Of a DNA stretch of 64,000 bases, positions 1 to 8,488 are shown one piece after another (positions within the stretch are counted from its first letter, which is position 1; every line of letters starts with the position of its first letter). A program made the position numbers and the translations under genes. The notes below the pieces were generated by a model, which saw nothing but the letters and a program-made list of their open reading frames with translations, ran no database searches and was not told the DNA's origin. The stretch comes from JANRLL01 sp033762715 (GTDB taxonomy: Bacteria > Pseudomonadota > Alphaproteobacteria > Rickettsiales > SXRF01): contig JANRLL010000012.1 in assembly GCA_033762715.1 (NCBI GenBank), positions 62,001-126,000 on the forward strand, written 5' to 3'.

Positions 1-582
1 GTAATAATGTTGTGCCACATCAGCTTGCAGCGCCAACAAGACGCTGCGGTAATTAGCTTCCTGTGCCTGGGTATCAAACATATAAGCACGGTAGCCATCA
101 TGCACACGGCCTAATAAATCCAACTCATATGAAAGTACCCCACCGACGCTAAACATATTATAAGGCTTCAAAGTAGTGGCCTGGCCGCCAAAGGCAGCAT
201 TCGATGCATCAGCTGGCTTAGCGCGCACAGCATTAGCACCCACATCTAAATCAGGAATGAGACTTGGGCTTCTCGATTGTGCAAGTCCGCGTGCCTGTTC
301 AACCCTGCTCGCTGCTATTTTAAGATTTGGGTTGGCTTCCGCTGCTTGCTTTTGCAAGTCATCGAGCGTGCTGTCTTGGAATATTTTCCACCACTGACCG
401 CGATCTTCTTGTGCCAATGGCTCCAGCGCTTTCCACCGCCCCTGCTCTTGCAGGATATCTACTTGGGGCGCAACTTCTTTGAATTGCTCCGGCACCTTCA
501 TATCAGGCGCGACAAAATCAGGCGCCAGGCTGCAGCTTGTCAGCATCGTCGTTACGGCAAAAAGATAGAGCGCCTTATGCAT
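1..582 (-). CDS. RND efflux outer membrane lipoprotein, NodT/OprM family (partial)
   Basis: Outer-membrane channel of a tripartite drug efflux pump. Reading down from the ATG at 582 gives a lipoprotein signal with lipobox Leu-Thr-Ser-Cys around residue 17. A family-typical N-terminus follows (APDFVAPD, then WWKIFQDSTLDDLQKQA and LKIAASRVEQARG), typical of the helical-barrel OMF family. Only the first 194 residues of a usual 450-500 are present because the gene runs off the left edge. The start overlaps the end of the RND permease gene by 8 nt (ATGCATAA), so it is the third gene of the operon. Family assignment is firm; substrate is unknown. Confidence 0.9.
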   Translation of the reverse strand, partial: MHKALYLFAVTTMLTSCSLAPDFVAPDMKVPEQFKEVAPQVDILQEQGRWKALEPLAQEDRGQWWKIFQDSTLDDLQKQAAEANPNLKIAASRVEQARGLAQSRSPSLIPDLDVGANAVRAKPADASNAAFGGQATTLKPYNMFSVGGVLSYELDLLGRVHDGYRAYMFDTQAQEANYRSVLLALQADVAQHYY

Positions 583-3500
583 GCGGATGCTCCTGCGAGT
601 GAATGGGACATTCGCCAGCCGTATGCAATTTATTACCCACCAGGTTACGAAGCCCTACATAAAATACCGGTGTCAAAAACAATCCGAAGAACGTCACACC
701 TAACATACCTGAAAACACGGCAACACCCATGGCATGGCGCATTTCTGCCCCTGCGCCGGTCGACATTACCAGTGGCACCACCCCCATGATGAAGGCAAAT
801 GATGTCATCAAAATTGGGCGAAGACGCATGCGTGTAGCTTCGATGGCGGCTTCTAGTGGCGTACTTCCTTGAATCTCTAATTCGCGCGCAAATTCGACGA
901 TCAAGATCGCATTCTTACATGCAAGCCCCACCAACACCATCAGGCCGATCTGGGTAAAGATATTATTGTCGCCGTTGGTAAGCCAAACGCCAAAAATAGC
1001 ACACAGCAAACACATCGGAACGATAAGAATGACTGCAAGCGGTAGCGATAGGCTTTCATATTGCGCAGCCAACACCAAAAACACCAGCAATACGCAAAGC
1101 GGAAACACCAAGATCGCCGTATTGCCGGCAAGAATCTGCTGATAGGAAAGTTCTGTCCATTCGTAACTAACGCCTTTGGGTATAGTTTGCTTAATGATTT
1201 GCTCGATGGCTGCTTGCGCTTCGCCAGTCGAATATCCCTTAGCGGGCCCGCTATTAATATCGGCGGTGCGATACGCATTGTAGCGCATAGCACGCTCCGG
1301 CCCATAGCTTTGCTTGACGGTAACAACGCTACCAAGCGGCACCATTTCACCGACGGCGTTGCGCACTTTCAGCTTGGTAATATCGTCTGCATGCGCTCGA
1401 TACGGCATGTCAGCTTGGGCAATAACGCGGTAGGTGCGGCCAAATTTATTAAAGTCGTTGATATAGAGTGAGCCTAAGTAAATCTGCATCGTGTCAAAAA
1501 TATCGGTGATCGCAATACCGAGCTGTTTGGCTTTGGTGCGGTCAATATCGACTTGCAATTGCGGCACATTGATCTGATAGCCGCTATAGGTTTGATGGGG
1601 ATCGAGCTGTGGGATTTTACCGCTGTAAATCTGTCCTAATATTGCATCTTTTACGCCGGAGAATTCTTCTTCCGATAAATCGACACGATTTTGCAGCTGC
1701 AACTTAAACCCGCCCGATGTACCCAATCCCAAAATCGGCGGCGGCGGCAAGACCAACACGAACGCATCTTTAATCGCGCCAAACTGCATGTTGACCTTTT
1801 GCGCAATGGCACTGGCCGATAACTCAGAAGAATTGCGCTCAGAAAAATCAGTGAGCGGCAGAAACACAATGCCGGCGCTTGAGCTGTTGGTAAAGCCATT
1901 GATGGAAAGACCTGGAAACGCCACCGCATGTGCGATGCCAGGGGTTTTCATGGTGATCTCCGACATTTGGCGGATCACTTTTTCGGTACGGTCAAGCGAC
2001 GAGCCATCCGGCAATTGCGCAAAGCCAATCAGATATTGTTTATCTTGCGCGGGCACATAGCCTGTGGGCACTTTATAGAAAGCAAACGCCGTTAAGCAAA
2101 CAAGCACAAGATACAAGGTAAAGGCTAATCGTTTGCGGCCCAACACACGGGTTACACGCCTGGAGTAATTATCAGAAGCCGAGCTAAAGAAACGATTGAA
2201 CCAGGCAAAAAATCGCCCAAAACGTGCATCCATCCAGCGCGTAAGCCAGTCTTTTGGTGCGTCGTGCGGCTTGAGCAGCAACGCGGCCATAGCCGGCGAT
2301 AGGGTGAGCGAGTTGAAAGCAGAAATCACCGTGGAAATTGCAATGGTGAGCGCAAACTGGCGGTAAAATTGGCCGGTGAGACCGCTAATAAATGCGATGG
2401 GCACAAACACCGCAATCAAGCTCAGTGCGATCGCGATAATGGGTCCGCTTACTTCGCGCATGGCTTGGTACGTAGCATCACGCGGGCTTAAGCCCGCTTC
2501 AATATTACGCTCGACATTCTCCACCACCACGATTGCATCATCGACCACGATTCCGATCGCAAGTACCAGGCCAAACAGGGACAACGCGTTAATCGAAAAG
2601 CCCATCAACAGCAAAAAGGCAAAGGTACCAATAATCGATACCGGCACGGCAAGTAGTGGAATGATCGAAGCGCGCCATGTCTGTAGAAACAAGATTACCA
2701 CCAGCACCACCAGCGCCACGGCTTCAAGCAAGGTATGGATTACCGCCTTGATAGAATCACGCACGAAGGAGGTCGGATCATAGACAATGCTGTAATCGAC
2801 ATCCTCGGGGAAATCATGTTTGAGCTCTTCCATCAACGCACGCACATTGTCGGATATCTCAAGTGAATTGGAGCCAGGCATTTGGAAAATGCCCAGTGCG
2901 ACCGCGGGCTTATTATCCAGCAATGAGCGCAGCGCATATTGCGAGCCACCCAGCTCTATGCGCGCCACATCGCGCAAGCGCGTTACCGCACCCGTTTTAT
3001 CGGTTTTGATAATGATATTGCCGAATTCTTCTTCGGTTTGCAGGCGGCCTTGCGCATTGACGTTGAGTTGCAGCTCCACATCTTTGGCCGAAGGCGAAGC
3101 GCCGATCACACCGGCCGCCACCTGTACGTTCTGCTCACGGATAGCAGCAACAACCATGCTGGCACTCATGCCACGCGCAGCGATCTTATCGGGATCAAGC
3201 CATAGGCGCATCGAATAATCGCTACCGCCAAAAATCTCTACCTGGCCAATACCGGAAATACGCTGCAACCGGTCTTTGATATTAAGCGTGGCGTAGTTGC
3301 TCAGATACAGTGGATCATAACCACTTTTGGGCGAAAGGATATGCACCACCATGGTAAGATCCGACGAGCTTTTTACCGTGGTCACACCAAACTGGCGCAC
3401 GATGTCGGGCAAGCGCGGCAAGGCCTGATTCACGCGGTTCTGCACCAGCTGCTGCGCCTTATCGGCATCGGTGCCAATCTTGAAGGTAATGGTCAGGTTC

Positions 3501-3769
3501 ATTTGACCATCAGAGGTGCCTTGCGAGAACATATACAGCATGTTTTCCACGCCATTGATTTGCTCTTCGAGCGGCGCTGCCACGGTCTCTGCAATCACCT
3601 TTGGATTGGCTCCTGGATATTGCGCAATCACCTGCACCGAGGGCGGCACCACTTCGGGATATTCTGAAATCGGTAACTGCCAAATCGAAATGGCTCCACC
3701 GATAAAAATCAGTAGCGAAAGCACCGCAGCAAAAATAGGCCGGTCAATGAAGAAGCGAGAAATATTCAT
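575..3769 (-). CDS. RND efflux inner membrane transporter (HAE-1 family, AcrB/MexF-like)
   Basis: Proton-driven inner-membrane pump of a tripartite multidrug exporter, 1064 residues, the normal length for the hydrophobe/amphiphile efflux-1 family. It starts with the family's MNISRFFIDRPIFAAVLSLL segment. It carries the TM4 Asp-Asp pair in GIVVDDAIVVVENVERN, used for proton relay, and a second-half repeat ending in ARELEIQG and TRMRLRPILMTS. The two large periplasmic loops are intact. It lies 2 nt after the membrane-fusion protein and overlaps the outer-membrane factor, so all three are one operon, probably controlled by the divergent HxlR regulator. Substrates cannot be read from sequence. 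Confidence 0.96.
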   Translation of the reverse strand: MNISRFFIDRPIFAAVLSLLIFIGGAISIWQLPISEYPEVVPPSVQVIAQYPGANPKVIAETVAAPLEEQINGVENMLYMFSQGTSDGQMNLTITFKIGTDADKAQQLVQNRVNQALPRLPDIVRQFGVTTVKSSSDLTMVVHILSPKSGYDPLYLSNYATLNIKDRLQRISGIGQVEIFGGSDYSMRLWLDPDKIAARGMSASMVVAAIREQNVQVAAGVIGASPSAKDVELQLNVNAQGRLQTEEEFGNIIIKTDKTGAVTRLRDVARIELGGSQYALRSLLDNKPAVALGIFQMPGSNSLEISDNVRALMEELKHDFPEDVDYSIVYDPTSFVRDSIKAVIHTLLEAVALVVLVVILFLQTWRASIIPLLAVPVSIIGTFAFLLLMGFSINALSLFGLVLAIGIVVDDAIVVVENVERNIEAGLSPRDATYQAMREVSGPIIAIALSLIAVFVPIAFISGLTGQFYRQFALTIAISTVISAFNSLTLSPAMAALLLKPHDAPKDWLTRWMDARFGRFFAWFNRFFSSASDNYSRRVTRVLGRKRLAFTLYLVLVCLTAFAFYKVPTGYVPAQDKQYLIGFAQLPDGSSLDRTEKVIRQMSEITMKTPGIAHAVAFPGLSINGFTNSSSAGIVFLPLTDFSERNSSELSASAIAQKVNMQFGAIKDAFVLVLPPPPILGLGTSGGFKLQLQNRVDLSEEEFSGVKDAILGQIYSGKIPQLDPHQTYSGYQINVPQLQVDIDRTKAKQLGIAITDIFDTMQIYLGSLYINDFNKFGRTYRVIAQADMPYRAHADDITKLKVRNAVGEMVPLGSVVTVKQSYGPERAMRYNAYRTADINSGPAKGYSTGEAQAAIEQIIKQTIPKGVSYEWTELSYQQILAGNTAILVFPLCVLLVFLVLAAQYESLSLPLAVILIVPMCLLCAIFGVWLTNGDNNIFTQIGLMVLVGLACKNAILIVEFARELEIQGSTPLEAAIEATRMRLRPILMTSFAFIMGVVPLVMSTGAGAEMRHAMGVAVFSGMLGVTFFGLFLTPVFYVGLRNLVGNKLHTAGECPIHSQEHPHA

Positions 3770-3771
3770 GA

Positions 3772-4938
3772 CTACTGCGTAACCTCAGCCTTCGGTTCCA
3801 CTTCCTCTTTCGGCGTATTTGATAGGACATCAGCTGGTTTGTCCAATGGCGTACCGTCCATATGCATTGGCTCAGGCGTAACCGGCTGGCCTGGCATCAT
3901 CACACGCTGCAACCCGCTTACAACAATGCGCTCGCCTGGTTTGAGGCCTTCTTCTACAATGCGCAACCCATCAGCGGTATCACCGAGCTTGAGTTCGCGG
4001 CGCTCGGTTTTTCCATCGTCGCCTACCACAATGACGAATTTCTTGCTCTGATCGGTGCCAATCGCACGATCCGTCACCAAAATGGCGGAGCGGCTGGCAA
4101 CGCTACCCATTTTAATGCGCGCAAACAAGCCAGGCACCAACGCGCCGTCTTCATTATCAAAAATGGCGCGCACACGTACCGTGCCTGAGCCAGTATTCAA
4201 ACGGTTGTCGAAAGATTCGACATGGCCATCACGTTTCACATCATTAGCCAACCACAGCTCAACCGGCACTTCTTTCGGATCGGATGTGGTGGTAGCGCCT
4301 TCCTTGGCGTAATCAATATAGGCGGCTTCGTCGATTTCAAAATCGGCGTAAATAGGGCTGCTAGATACAACCGAGGTCAGCACGGCTGCCCCTGCTTCCA
4401 CTAAATTACCCACCGTGATTTCCGCGCGGCCTACACGACCTTCAATCGGAGACATCACTTTGGTATAACCTAAATCCAGTTGCGCTTTGGTGAAATCTGC
4501 CTTGGCGACATCGTAATCATTTTTGCGCTGATCGAATTCGCGCTGCGAAATCGCTTTGCTTTCCAGCAAGGATTGCGCGCGGTCAAAATCGGCTTTGGCC
4601 AAATCATGGCGCGCTTTAGCAGAAAGCTGTGCGGCTTCAAAAGGTTTGGGATCGATGACAAAGAGCAAAGCGCCTTTTTTAACCAACGAACCGCTGGTAA
4701 AATGAATCGACTCAATGGTGCCCGATATGCGTGGACGAATATCAACTTGATCCACCGCCACCAAACGACCTGAGAATTCCTTCCATTGGCGCACATCGCG
4801 CTCAATGACTTCTGCCACGCCCACGGGCGGTGCACCACCAGCTGCCGAAGGGTCGCCCTGCCCGATAAAATGCCCGTAAGCATAATAAAGACCGCCGGCA
4901 ATCGCCACAAACACAATCAATTTAGCGAAACGATTCAT
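3772..4938 (-). CDS. RND efflux periplasmic adaptor (membrane fusion protein)
   Basis: Periplasmic adaptor linking the RND pump to its outer-membrane channel, 388 residues. An N-terminal hydrophobic anchor is followed by the lipoyl/barrel-sandwich half (VAVDQVDIRPRISGTIESIH), a coiled-coil hairpin with paired AKADFDRAQ/AKADFTKAQ helices, the second lipoyl half (GYTKVMSPIEGRVGR), a beta-barrel and the membrane-proximal domain. The start at 4938 is preferred over an in-frame ATG at 4965 because AAGGAA sits about 7 nt upstream. It is the first gene of the efflux operon; a palindromic region and the HxlR gene lie upstream. Confidence 0.94.
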   Translation of the reverse strand: MNRFAKLIVFVAIAGGLYYAYGHFIGQGDPSAAGGAPPVGVAEVIERDVRQWKEFSGRLVAVDQVDIRPRISGTIESIHFTSGSLVKKGALLFVIDPKPFEAAQLSAKARHDLAKADFDRAQSLLESKAISQREFDQRKNDYDVAKADFTKAQLDLGYTKVMSPIEGRVGRAEITVGNLVEAGAAVLTSVVSSSPIYADFEIDEAAYIDYAKEGATTTSDPKEVPVELWLANDVKRDGHVESFDNRLNTGSGTVRVRAIFDNEDGALVPGLFARIKMGSVASRSAILVTDRAIGTDQSKKFVIVVGDDGKTERRELKLGDTADGLRIVEEGLKPGERIVVSGLQRVMMPGQPVTPEPMHMDGTPLDKPADVLSNTPKEEVEPKAEVTQ

Positions 4939-4953
4939 GAGGAATTCCTTTAT

Positions 4954-4969
4954 GTTCTTGAGCAAGAAC
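4954..4969. promoter_or_regulatory. Inverted repeat at the 5' end of the efflux operon
   Basis: GTTCTTG-AG-CAAGAAC is a perfect 7+7 inverted repeat with a 2-nt spacer, 15 nt upstream of the adaptor start. It could be a regulator operator or an mRNA hairpin near the ribosome-binding site. The function is inferred from position only. Confidence 0.5.
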
Positions 4970-5027
4970 GTAGGATATTTAACGAACGAGTCAAGCCACT
5001 CCTTGCTTGTTATCTAGGGTTATAGTA

Positions 5028-5043
5028 ACAAAATATATTTTGT
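5028..5043. promoter_or_regulatory. Perfect 16-bp AT-rich palindrome in the efflux/HxlR intergenic region
   Basis: ACAAAATATATTTTGT equals its own reverse complement. It sits midway between the divergent efflux operon and hxlR-type gene, where a shared operator would be expected. Binding is inferred, not shown. Confidence 0.5.
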
Positions 5044-5067
5044 ATAGTAGGCAGTTTAAATATACTC

Positions 5068-5085
5068 AGTATACAAATGTATACT
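5068..5085. promoter_or_regulatory. Inverted repeat AGTATACA-AA-TGTATACT upstream of the HxlR gene
   Basis: A perfect 8+8 inverted repeat with a 2-nt spacer ends 12 nt before the chosen ATG of the HxlR-type regulator. It overlaps an alternative upstream ATG at 5077. Dimeric winged-helix regulators of this family bind such palindromes, so it is a good candidate autoregulatory operator. This is inference from position and symmetry. Confidence 0.55.
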
Positions 5086-5097
5086 AATGGGGGTTTT

Positions 5098-5514
5098 ATG
5101 GGTAAAGCAGGCAAAAAATCGATCTGTGATGAAAGTTCACATAAGGATTGTCCCGTGTTTTTGACACTGAGCCTCATTGCAAATAAATGGTCAGTGCAGA
5201 TTCTATATTATCTAATGCAGGCGAATAAAAGCACGCTGCGTTTTAGTGAATTGCAAAAGCAATTAAACGGCATCACCCAGCGCGAATTAACCAAGCATCT
5301 GCGCGAATTTGAAAAGACCGGTATTGTTACCCGCACTGTTTTCCCGCAAATCCCGCCGCGCGTTGAATATACGCTAAGCGATATGGGGCATTCGCTCTTT
5401 ATACCGATCAAAGCACTGGCGCAATGGGCGGAAAAGCATGGTCCTACCATTCAGAAGAAGCGTGAAGATTTTGAACGCAGGGCAGCAAAGAAATCAGGGA
5501 AGCAAGCCGCCTAG
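5098..5514 (+). CDS. HxlR family winged-helix transcriptional regulator
   Basis: DNA-binding regulator of 138 residues. The HxlR core is clear: CPVFLTLSLIANKWSVQILY near the N-terminus, then RFSELQKQLNGITQRELTKH (recognition helix region) and the wing PPRVEYTLSDMG. The Cys just before PVF is the position used for redox or electrophile sensing in several family members (YodB, HypR). A second Cys lies nine residues earlier. The ATG at 5098 is preferred because a run of G (GGGGG) is placed as a ribosome-binding site. The gene diverges from the RND operon, its likely target. Its 3' end overlaps the convergent HIT gene by 21 nt. Lys/Arg-rich C-terminal tail. Confidence 0.93.
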   Translation: MGKAGKKSICDESSHKDCPVFLTLSLIANKWSVQILYYLMQANKSTLRFSELQKQLNGITQRELTKHLREFEKTGIVTRTVFPQIPPRVEYTLSDMGHSLFIPIKALAQWAEKHGPTIQKKREDFERRAAKKSGKQAA

Positions 5515-5850
5515 CGCCCTACCGCCTACAATATGCACGTGGAAATGAAACACGCTTTGTCCAGCTTGCTCTTTATGATTAGTAATAAGCCGGTAGCCGC
5601 TTTTATCCACGCCTAGTTTTTCAGCCACTTTGCGCACTGATTGCCAGAAATAGGTCATATAATCTGCTGGCGCGTTCGCAGCAAAATCATCAAATGAGAC
5701 ATATTCCCGTTTTGGGATCACTAGCACATGCACCGGTGCGGCGGGCGATATATCGTGGAAGGCGAGCACATAATCGTCTTCATAGACAGTATTGGATGGA
5801 ATTTCGCGGCGCAGTATTTTGGCAAAGATATTATTCGTATCGTACGTCAT
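5494..5850 (-). CDS. HIT domain protein (HINT-like purine nucleoside phosphoramidase)
   Basis: Small nucleotide hydrolase or transferase of the histidine-triad superfamily, 118 residues, the usual length for bacterial HINT proteins. The catalytic triad motif is near the C-terminus as HFHVHIVGG (His-x-His-x-His). The N-terminal IFAKILRREIPSNTVYEDD and the HVLVIPKREY segment are typical. A GGAGG ribosome-binding site precedes the ATG. It is the last gene of the minus-strand run that begins at hisB and overlaps the end of the HxlR gene. The cellular substrate is not known. Confidence 0.95.
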   Translation of the reverse strand: MTYDTNNIFAKILRREIPSNTVYEDDYVLAFHDISPAAPVHVLVIPKREYVSFDDFAANAPADYMTYFWQSVRKVAEKLGVDKSGYRLITNHKEQAGQSVFHFHVHIVGGRALGGLLP

Positions 5851-5879
5851 AAGTGCCTCCAGAAAAAGGGCCGGCCTAT

Positions 5880-6461
5880 TTATACTATCTTGCAGAAATC
5901 CGAAAAATCAGGGCGTGGAGAGCGCGGATGCAGTTTGCTCGCATCGCCATATCCTAAGTTGCATAAGAAATTGGATTTGATGGTGGTGCCGGCAAAAAAG
6001 GCCGCATCCAATTTCGCATTATCAAAGCCAGACATCGGACCGCAATCCAGGCCCACGGCGCGTGCCGCCAGCATGAAATACCCGCCTTGCAGCGATGCGT
6101 TGCGGAAAGCCGTAGATTCGATCAAGGCTTGATTGCCCACAAACCAGCTGCGCGCGTCGGTGTGCGGAAAGAGTTTCGGCAACTGCTCATAAAACGCCAT
6201 ATCCTGCGCAATGATCGCAGTCACTGGCGCCTTCATGGTTTTATCAACATTGCCGGCAGCCAAGGCTGGCTTTAGCTTTTCTTTAGCTTCTTTGGATTTT
6301 ACAAACACGATACGCATCGGTTGGCAATTAGCCGAGGTGGGCCCCATTTTAGCCAAGTCATAGGCTTGCTTGAGCAGCGCATCATCCACCGGCTTATCCA
6401 GCCAGTCGCTATGGGTGCGGGCATTACGAAACAAAAGATCCAATGTTTTTTCGTCTGCCAT
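5880..6461 (-). CDS. Nitroreductase family protein, RutE-like (malonic semialdehyde reductase type)
   Basis: FMN-dependent NAD(P)H oxidoreductase, 193 residues. The closest recognisable relative is the RutE/HadB group: RNARTHSDWLDKPVDD followed by AKMGPTSANCQPMRIVFVKS matches that subgroup, as does the Gly/Cys motif LDCGPMSGFDNAKLDA near the C-terminus. There are no other rut pyrimidine-degradation genes nearby, so a role in uracil catabolism is not supported here; general aldehyde or quinone reduction is as likely. It follows hisE by 2 nt with GAGGAA placed inside the hisE end, so it is co-transcribed with the histidine genes. Confidence 0.88.
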   Translation of the reverse strand: MADEKTLDLLFRNARTHSDWLDKPVDDALLKQAYDLAKMGPTSANCQPMRIVFVKSKEAKEKLKPALAAGNVDKTMKAPVTAIIAQDMAFYEQLPKLFPHTDARSWFVGNQALIESTAFRNASLQGGYFMLAARAVGLDCGPMSGFDNAKLDAAFFAGTTIKSNFLCNLGYGDASKLHPRSPRPDFSDFCKIV

Positions 6462-6463
6462 AA

Positions 6464-6802
6464 CTATTCCTCTTCTTTTTCTTTGAGTTTGCGCGCGGCT
6501 TTTTCATCCAATCCGGAAATACCCACGCGACGCGTCAGCTCATCTGCCACTTCAGCGGGGCTAATGCCGGCATCGGCCATCAGCAGCAACCAGTGAAACA
6601 GCATATCGGCGCTTTCATTGATCGTTTCCTGGCGGTCCTTGCTCATGGCGGCAATGATGGTTTCTACCGACTCTTCGCCAAATTTCTGAGCAATTTTGGG
6701 CGTGCCTTGTTTTAGGCGTTTAGCGACATACGACTTGTCGGTATTAGCACCACGCCGCTCATTAATCACCGTATAGAGATGGTCGAAAATATCTTGGGTC
6801 AT
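6464..6802 (-). CDS. hisE: Phosphoribosyl-ATP pyrophosphatase
   Basis: Second step of histidine synthesis: hydrolyses phosphoribosyl-ATP to phosphoribosyl-AMP and pyrophosphate. 112 residues. The all-alpha MazG-like fold shows as KIAQKFGEESVETIIAA and NESADMLFHWLLLMAD, which hold the Glu/Asp metal ligands. It stands alone, not fused to HisI, as is usual in Alphaproteobacteria. It starts 2 nt after the hisF stop. The C-terminus is rich in Lys and Glu. Confidence 0.96.
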   Translation of the reverse strand: MTQDIFDHLYTVINERRGANTDKSYVAKRLKQGTPKIAQKFGEESVETIIAAMSKDRQETINESADMLFHWLLLMADAGISPAEVADELTRRVGISGLDEKAARKLKEKEEE

Positions 6803-6804
6803 AG

Positions 6805-7563
6805 CTATAGCCTTACCGGAAGCTGCGCTGCTTTTAAAGCCTCTTTTACCTGCGCGATGGTAAATGTGCCAAAATGGAAGATGGAGGCGGCAAGCACCGC
6901 GTCGGCTTTGCCTTGGCGGACGGCCTCGACCGCATGCTCCAGCGTACCGATACCGCCGGAGGCGATCACCGGAATGGTCACGGCTTCCGATACAGCACGC
7001 GTTAGCTCAATATTGACGCCTTGCTGGGTGCCATCACGGTCCATCGAGGTAAGTAAAATTTCGCCGGCGCCGAGTGAAGCCATTTTTTGTGCCCAGGCTA
7101 CCGCATCAATGCCGGTTGCGTTGCGGCCACCATGCGTAAAAATCTCAAATTTTCCAGGTGCGGTTTGCTTGGCATCAATCGCCACTACAATACATTGCGA
7201 ACCAAATTTTTGCGCCGCCTCACCCACAAACTCAGGGCGCTTCACCGCTTCGGTATTAATTGATACTTTATCAGCGCCTGCCAATAATAAGTTGCGGATG
7301 TCATCTAATGTGCGCACGCCGCCGCCTACAGTTAGCGGCATAAAACACTGTTCGGCCACGCGCGAGACCACATCATAGAGAATAGAGCGGTTATCGCTTG
7401 AGGCGGTAATATCAAGAAAGCACAGCTCATCGGCGCCTTGTGCGTCATAGACTTTCGCTTGCTCCACCGGATCACCGGCATCGCGCAGTTCAACAAAATT
7501 GACGCCCTTGACCACGCGGCCATCCTTCACGTCTAAACAGGGGATAATGCGGGTTTTCAGCAT
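6805..7563 (-). CDS. hisF: Imidazole glycerol phosphate synthase cyclase subunit
   Basis: TIM-barrel subunit that joins ammonia from HisH to PRFAR, giving IGP and AICAR. 252 residues, full length. The first catalytic Asp is in IIPCLDVKDGRVVKG and the second in CIVVAIDAKQ; phosphate-binding loops are VGGGVRT and ASGGIGT. Its ATG overlaps the stop of the preceding membrane-protein gene by 1 nt (TAATG). The partner hisH lies upstream in the same operon. Confidence 0.97.
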   Translation of the reverse strand: MLKTRIIPCLDVKDGRVVKGVNFVELRDAGDPVEQAKVYDAQGADELCFLDITASSDNRSILYDVVSRVAEQCFMPLTVGGGVRTLDDIRNLLLAGADKVSINTEAVKRPEFVGEAAQKFGSQCIVVAIDAKQTAPGKFEIFTHGGRNATGIDAVAWAQKMASLGAGEILLTSMDRDGTQQGVNIELTRAVSEAVTIPVIASGGIGTLEHAVEAVRQGKADAVLAASIFHFGTFTIAQVKEALKAAQLPVRL

Positions 7564-8231
7564 TAGATAAAACTCAAAGCACAGAGTTGGCTATAAAAAG
7601 ACTGACGTGTCTTTTCATCTTCTTCGACATACGTATCCATCAATATTTGATAGGCTGCGCGTAATTTTTTATCAGAACTAACCACAAGGCTTGCCATCGG
7701 GTCAAAGCGTTGAGATGGATTATTCACTAGAATATCGAAATATTCTTTTTCCTCATACACCGCATGCAGAATGAGCAGATGCAGTTTTTCCAAATGCGCA
7801 GGAAAAGCAAGTGTATCGATACGGCGCAAAATTTCACCGTGATTGCGCACAATGGATTTACGCATGGCCGGATTATTGAGATTATTCAGCAAACTCACTC
7901 GCTCAACTACGCCAATATTAATCAGGTCAAAAAGGGATTTAATATAGTTGGCGTCCCCTTTAGACATTTTAGTGGCAGCCGGTACAAAAGGGGTAAATTG
8001 CACGCCTGTTGCTTTATAGGCCGCTTCCACCGTCATATGTTGGGCAATAGATTTGGGTGCGGTATGCTCAATTCTCAGCTTACGCAAAGTCTCAAGCGTA
8101 TATTCTTCGATCCTAGGCTGTTGCTGTTGAGACCACGCCACCGCTACGATAAGCAGCATTAATCCACCCAGCATAACCGGCAAGCGATTCCAATCTATGG
8201 CAACGGCAAAGCTACGCGCACGCGGCTTCAC
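7563..8231 (-). CDS. Uncharacterised membrane-anchored protein in the his operon
   Basis: I do not recognise this family. From a GTG at 8231 it encodes 222 residues: a short basic N-terminus (KPRARS), one hydrophobic segment (VMLGGLMLLIVAVAW), then a soluble, mostly helical domain rich in Leu, Asn and charged residues. The GTG is chosen because it overlaps the stop of the preceding gene as GTGA, while a longer in-frame reading would cover most of that gene. One transmembrane segment with the bulk on the far side suggests a periplasmic domain. It is coupled upstream to a small membrane protein and downstream to hisF. No catalytic motif is evident. Confidence 0.8.
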   Translation of the reverse strand: MKPRARSFAVAIDWNRLPVMLGGLMLLIVAVAWSQQQQPRIEEYTLETLRKLRIEHTAPKSIAQHMTVEAAYKATGVQFTPFVPAATKMSKGDANYIKSLFDLINIGVVERVSLLNNLNNPAMRKSIVRNHGEILRRIDTLAFPAHLEKLHLLILHAVYEEKEYFDILVNNPSQRFDPMASLVVSSDKKLRAAYQILMDTYVEEDEKTRQSFYSQLCALSFI

Positions 8232-8488
8232 AATTGTCCATCCTTTTTGCGGCCGCGATAAAGCGACCAGACGGCCACCACACCGATGAAAAACCACACC
8301 ACATTCACCAACACCGAAGCGCCTGCGTCTTTATAATAGGCATAGGTCGCTAAAAACAATGCGCCGATGATATTCACTGCCTGATAACTATAGCTATCGC
8401 TGGTGAGTTTTTTAAAGGAGATCAGAAAATAGCCCGCCAACACCAGCACCGCCCCTACCCATCCGATAATATCGATCCACAGACTCAT
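8228..8488 (-). CDS. Small membrane protein, CBU_0592 family-like
   Basis: 86-residue protein with three hydrophobic stretches (WVGAVLVLAGYFLIS, AVNIIGALFLATYAYY, VNVVWFFIGVVAVW). The pattern IIGWVGAVLVLAGY and QAVNIIGALFLATYAY fits the CBU_0592 family of small uncharacterised membrane proteins. It overlaps hisA by 4 nt (ATGA) and the next membrane-anchored gene by 4 nt (GTGA). Translational coupling to the histidine genes is therefore clear, but a role in histidine synthesis is not. Confidence 0.85.
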   Translation of the reverse strand: MSLWIDIIGWVGAVLVLAGYFLISFKKLTSDSYSYQAVNIIGALFLATYAYYKDAGASVLVNVVWFFIGVVAVWSLYRGRKKDGQL

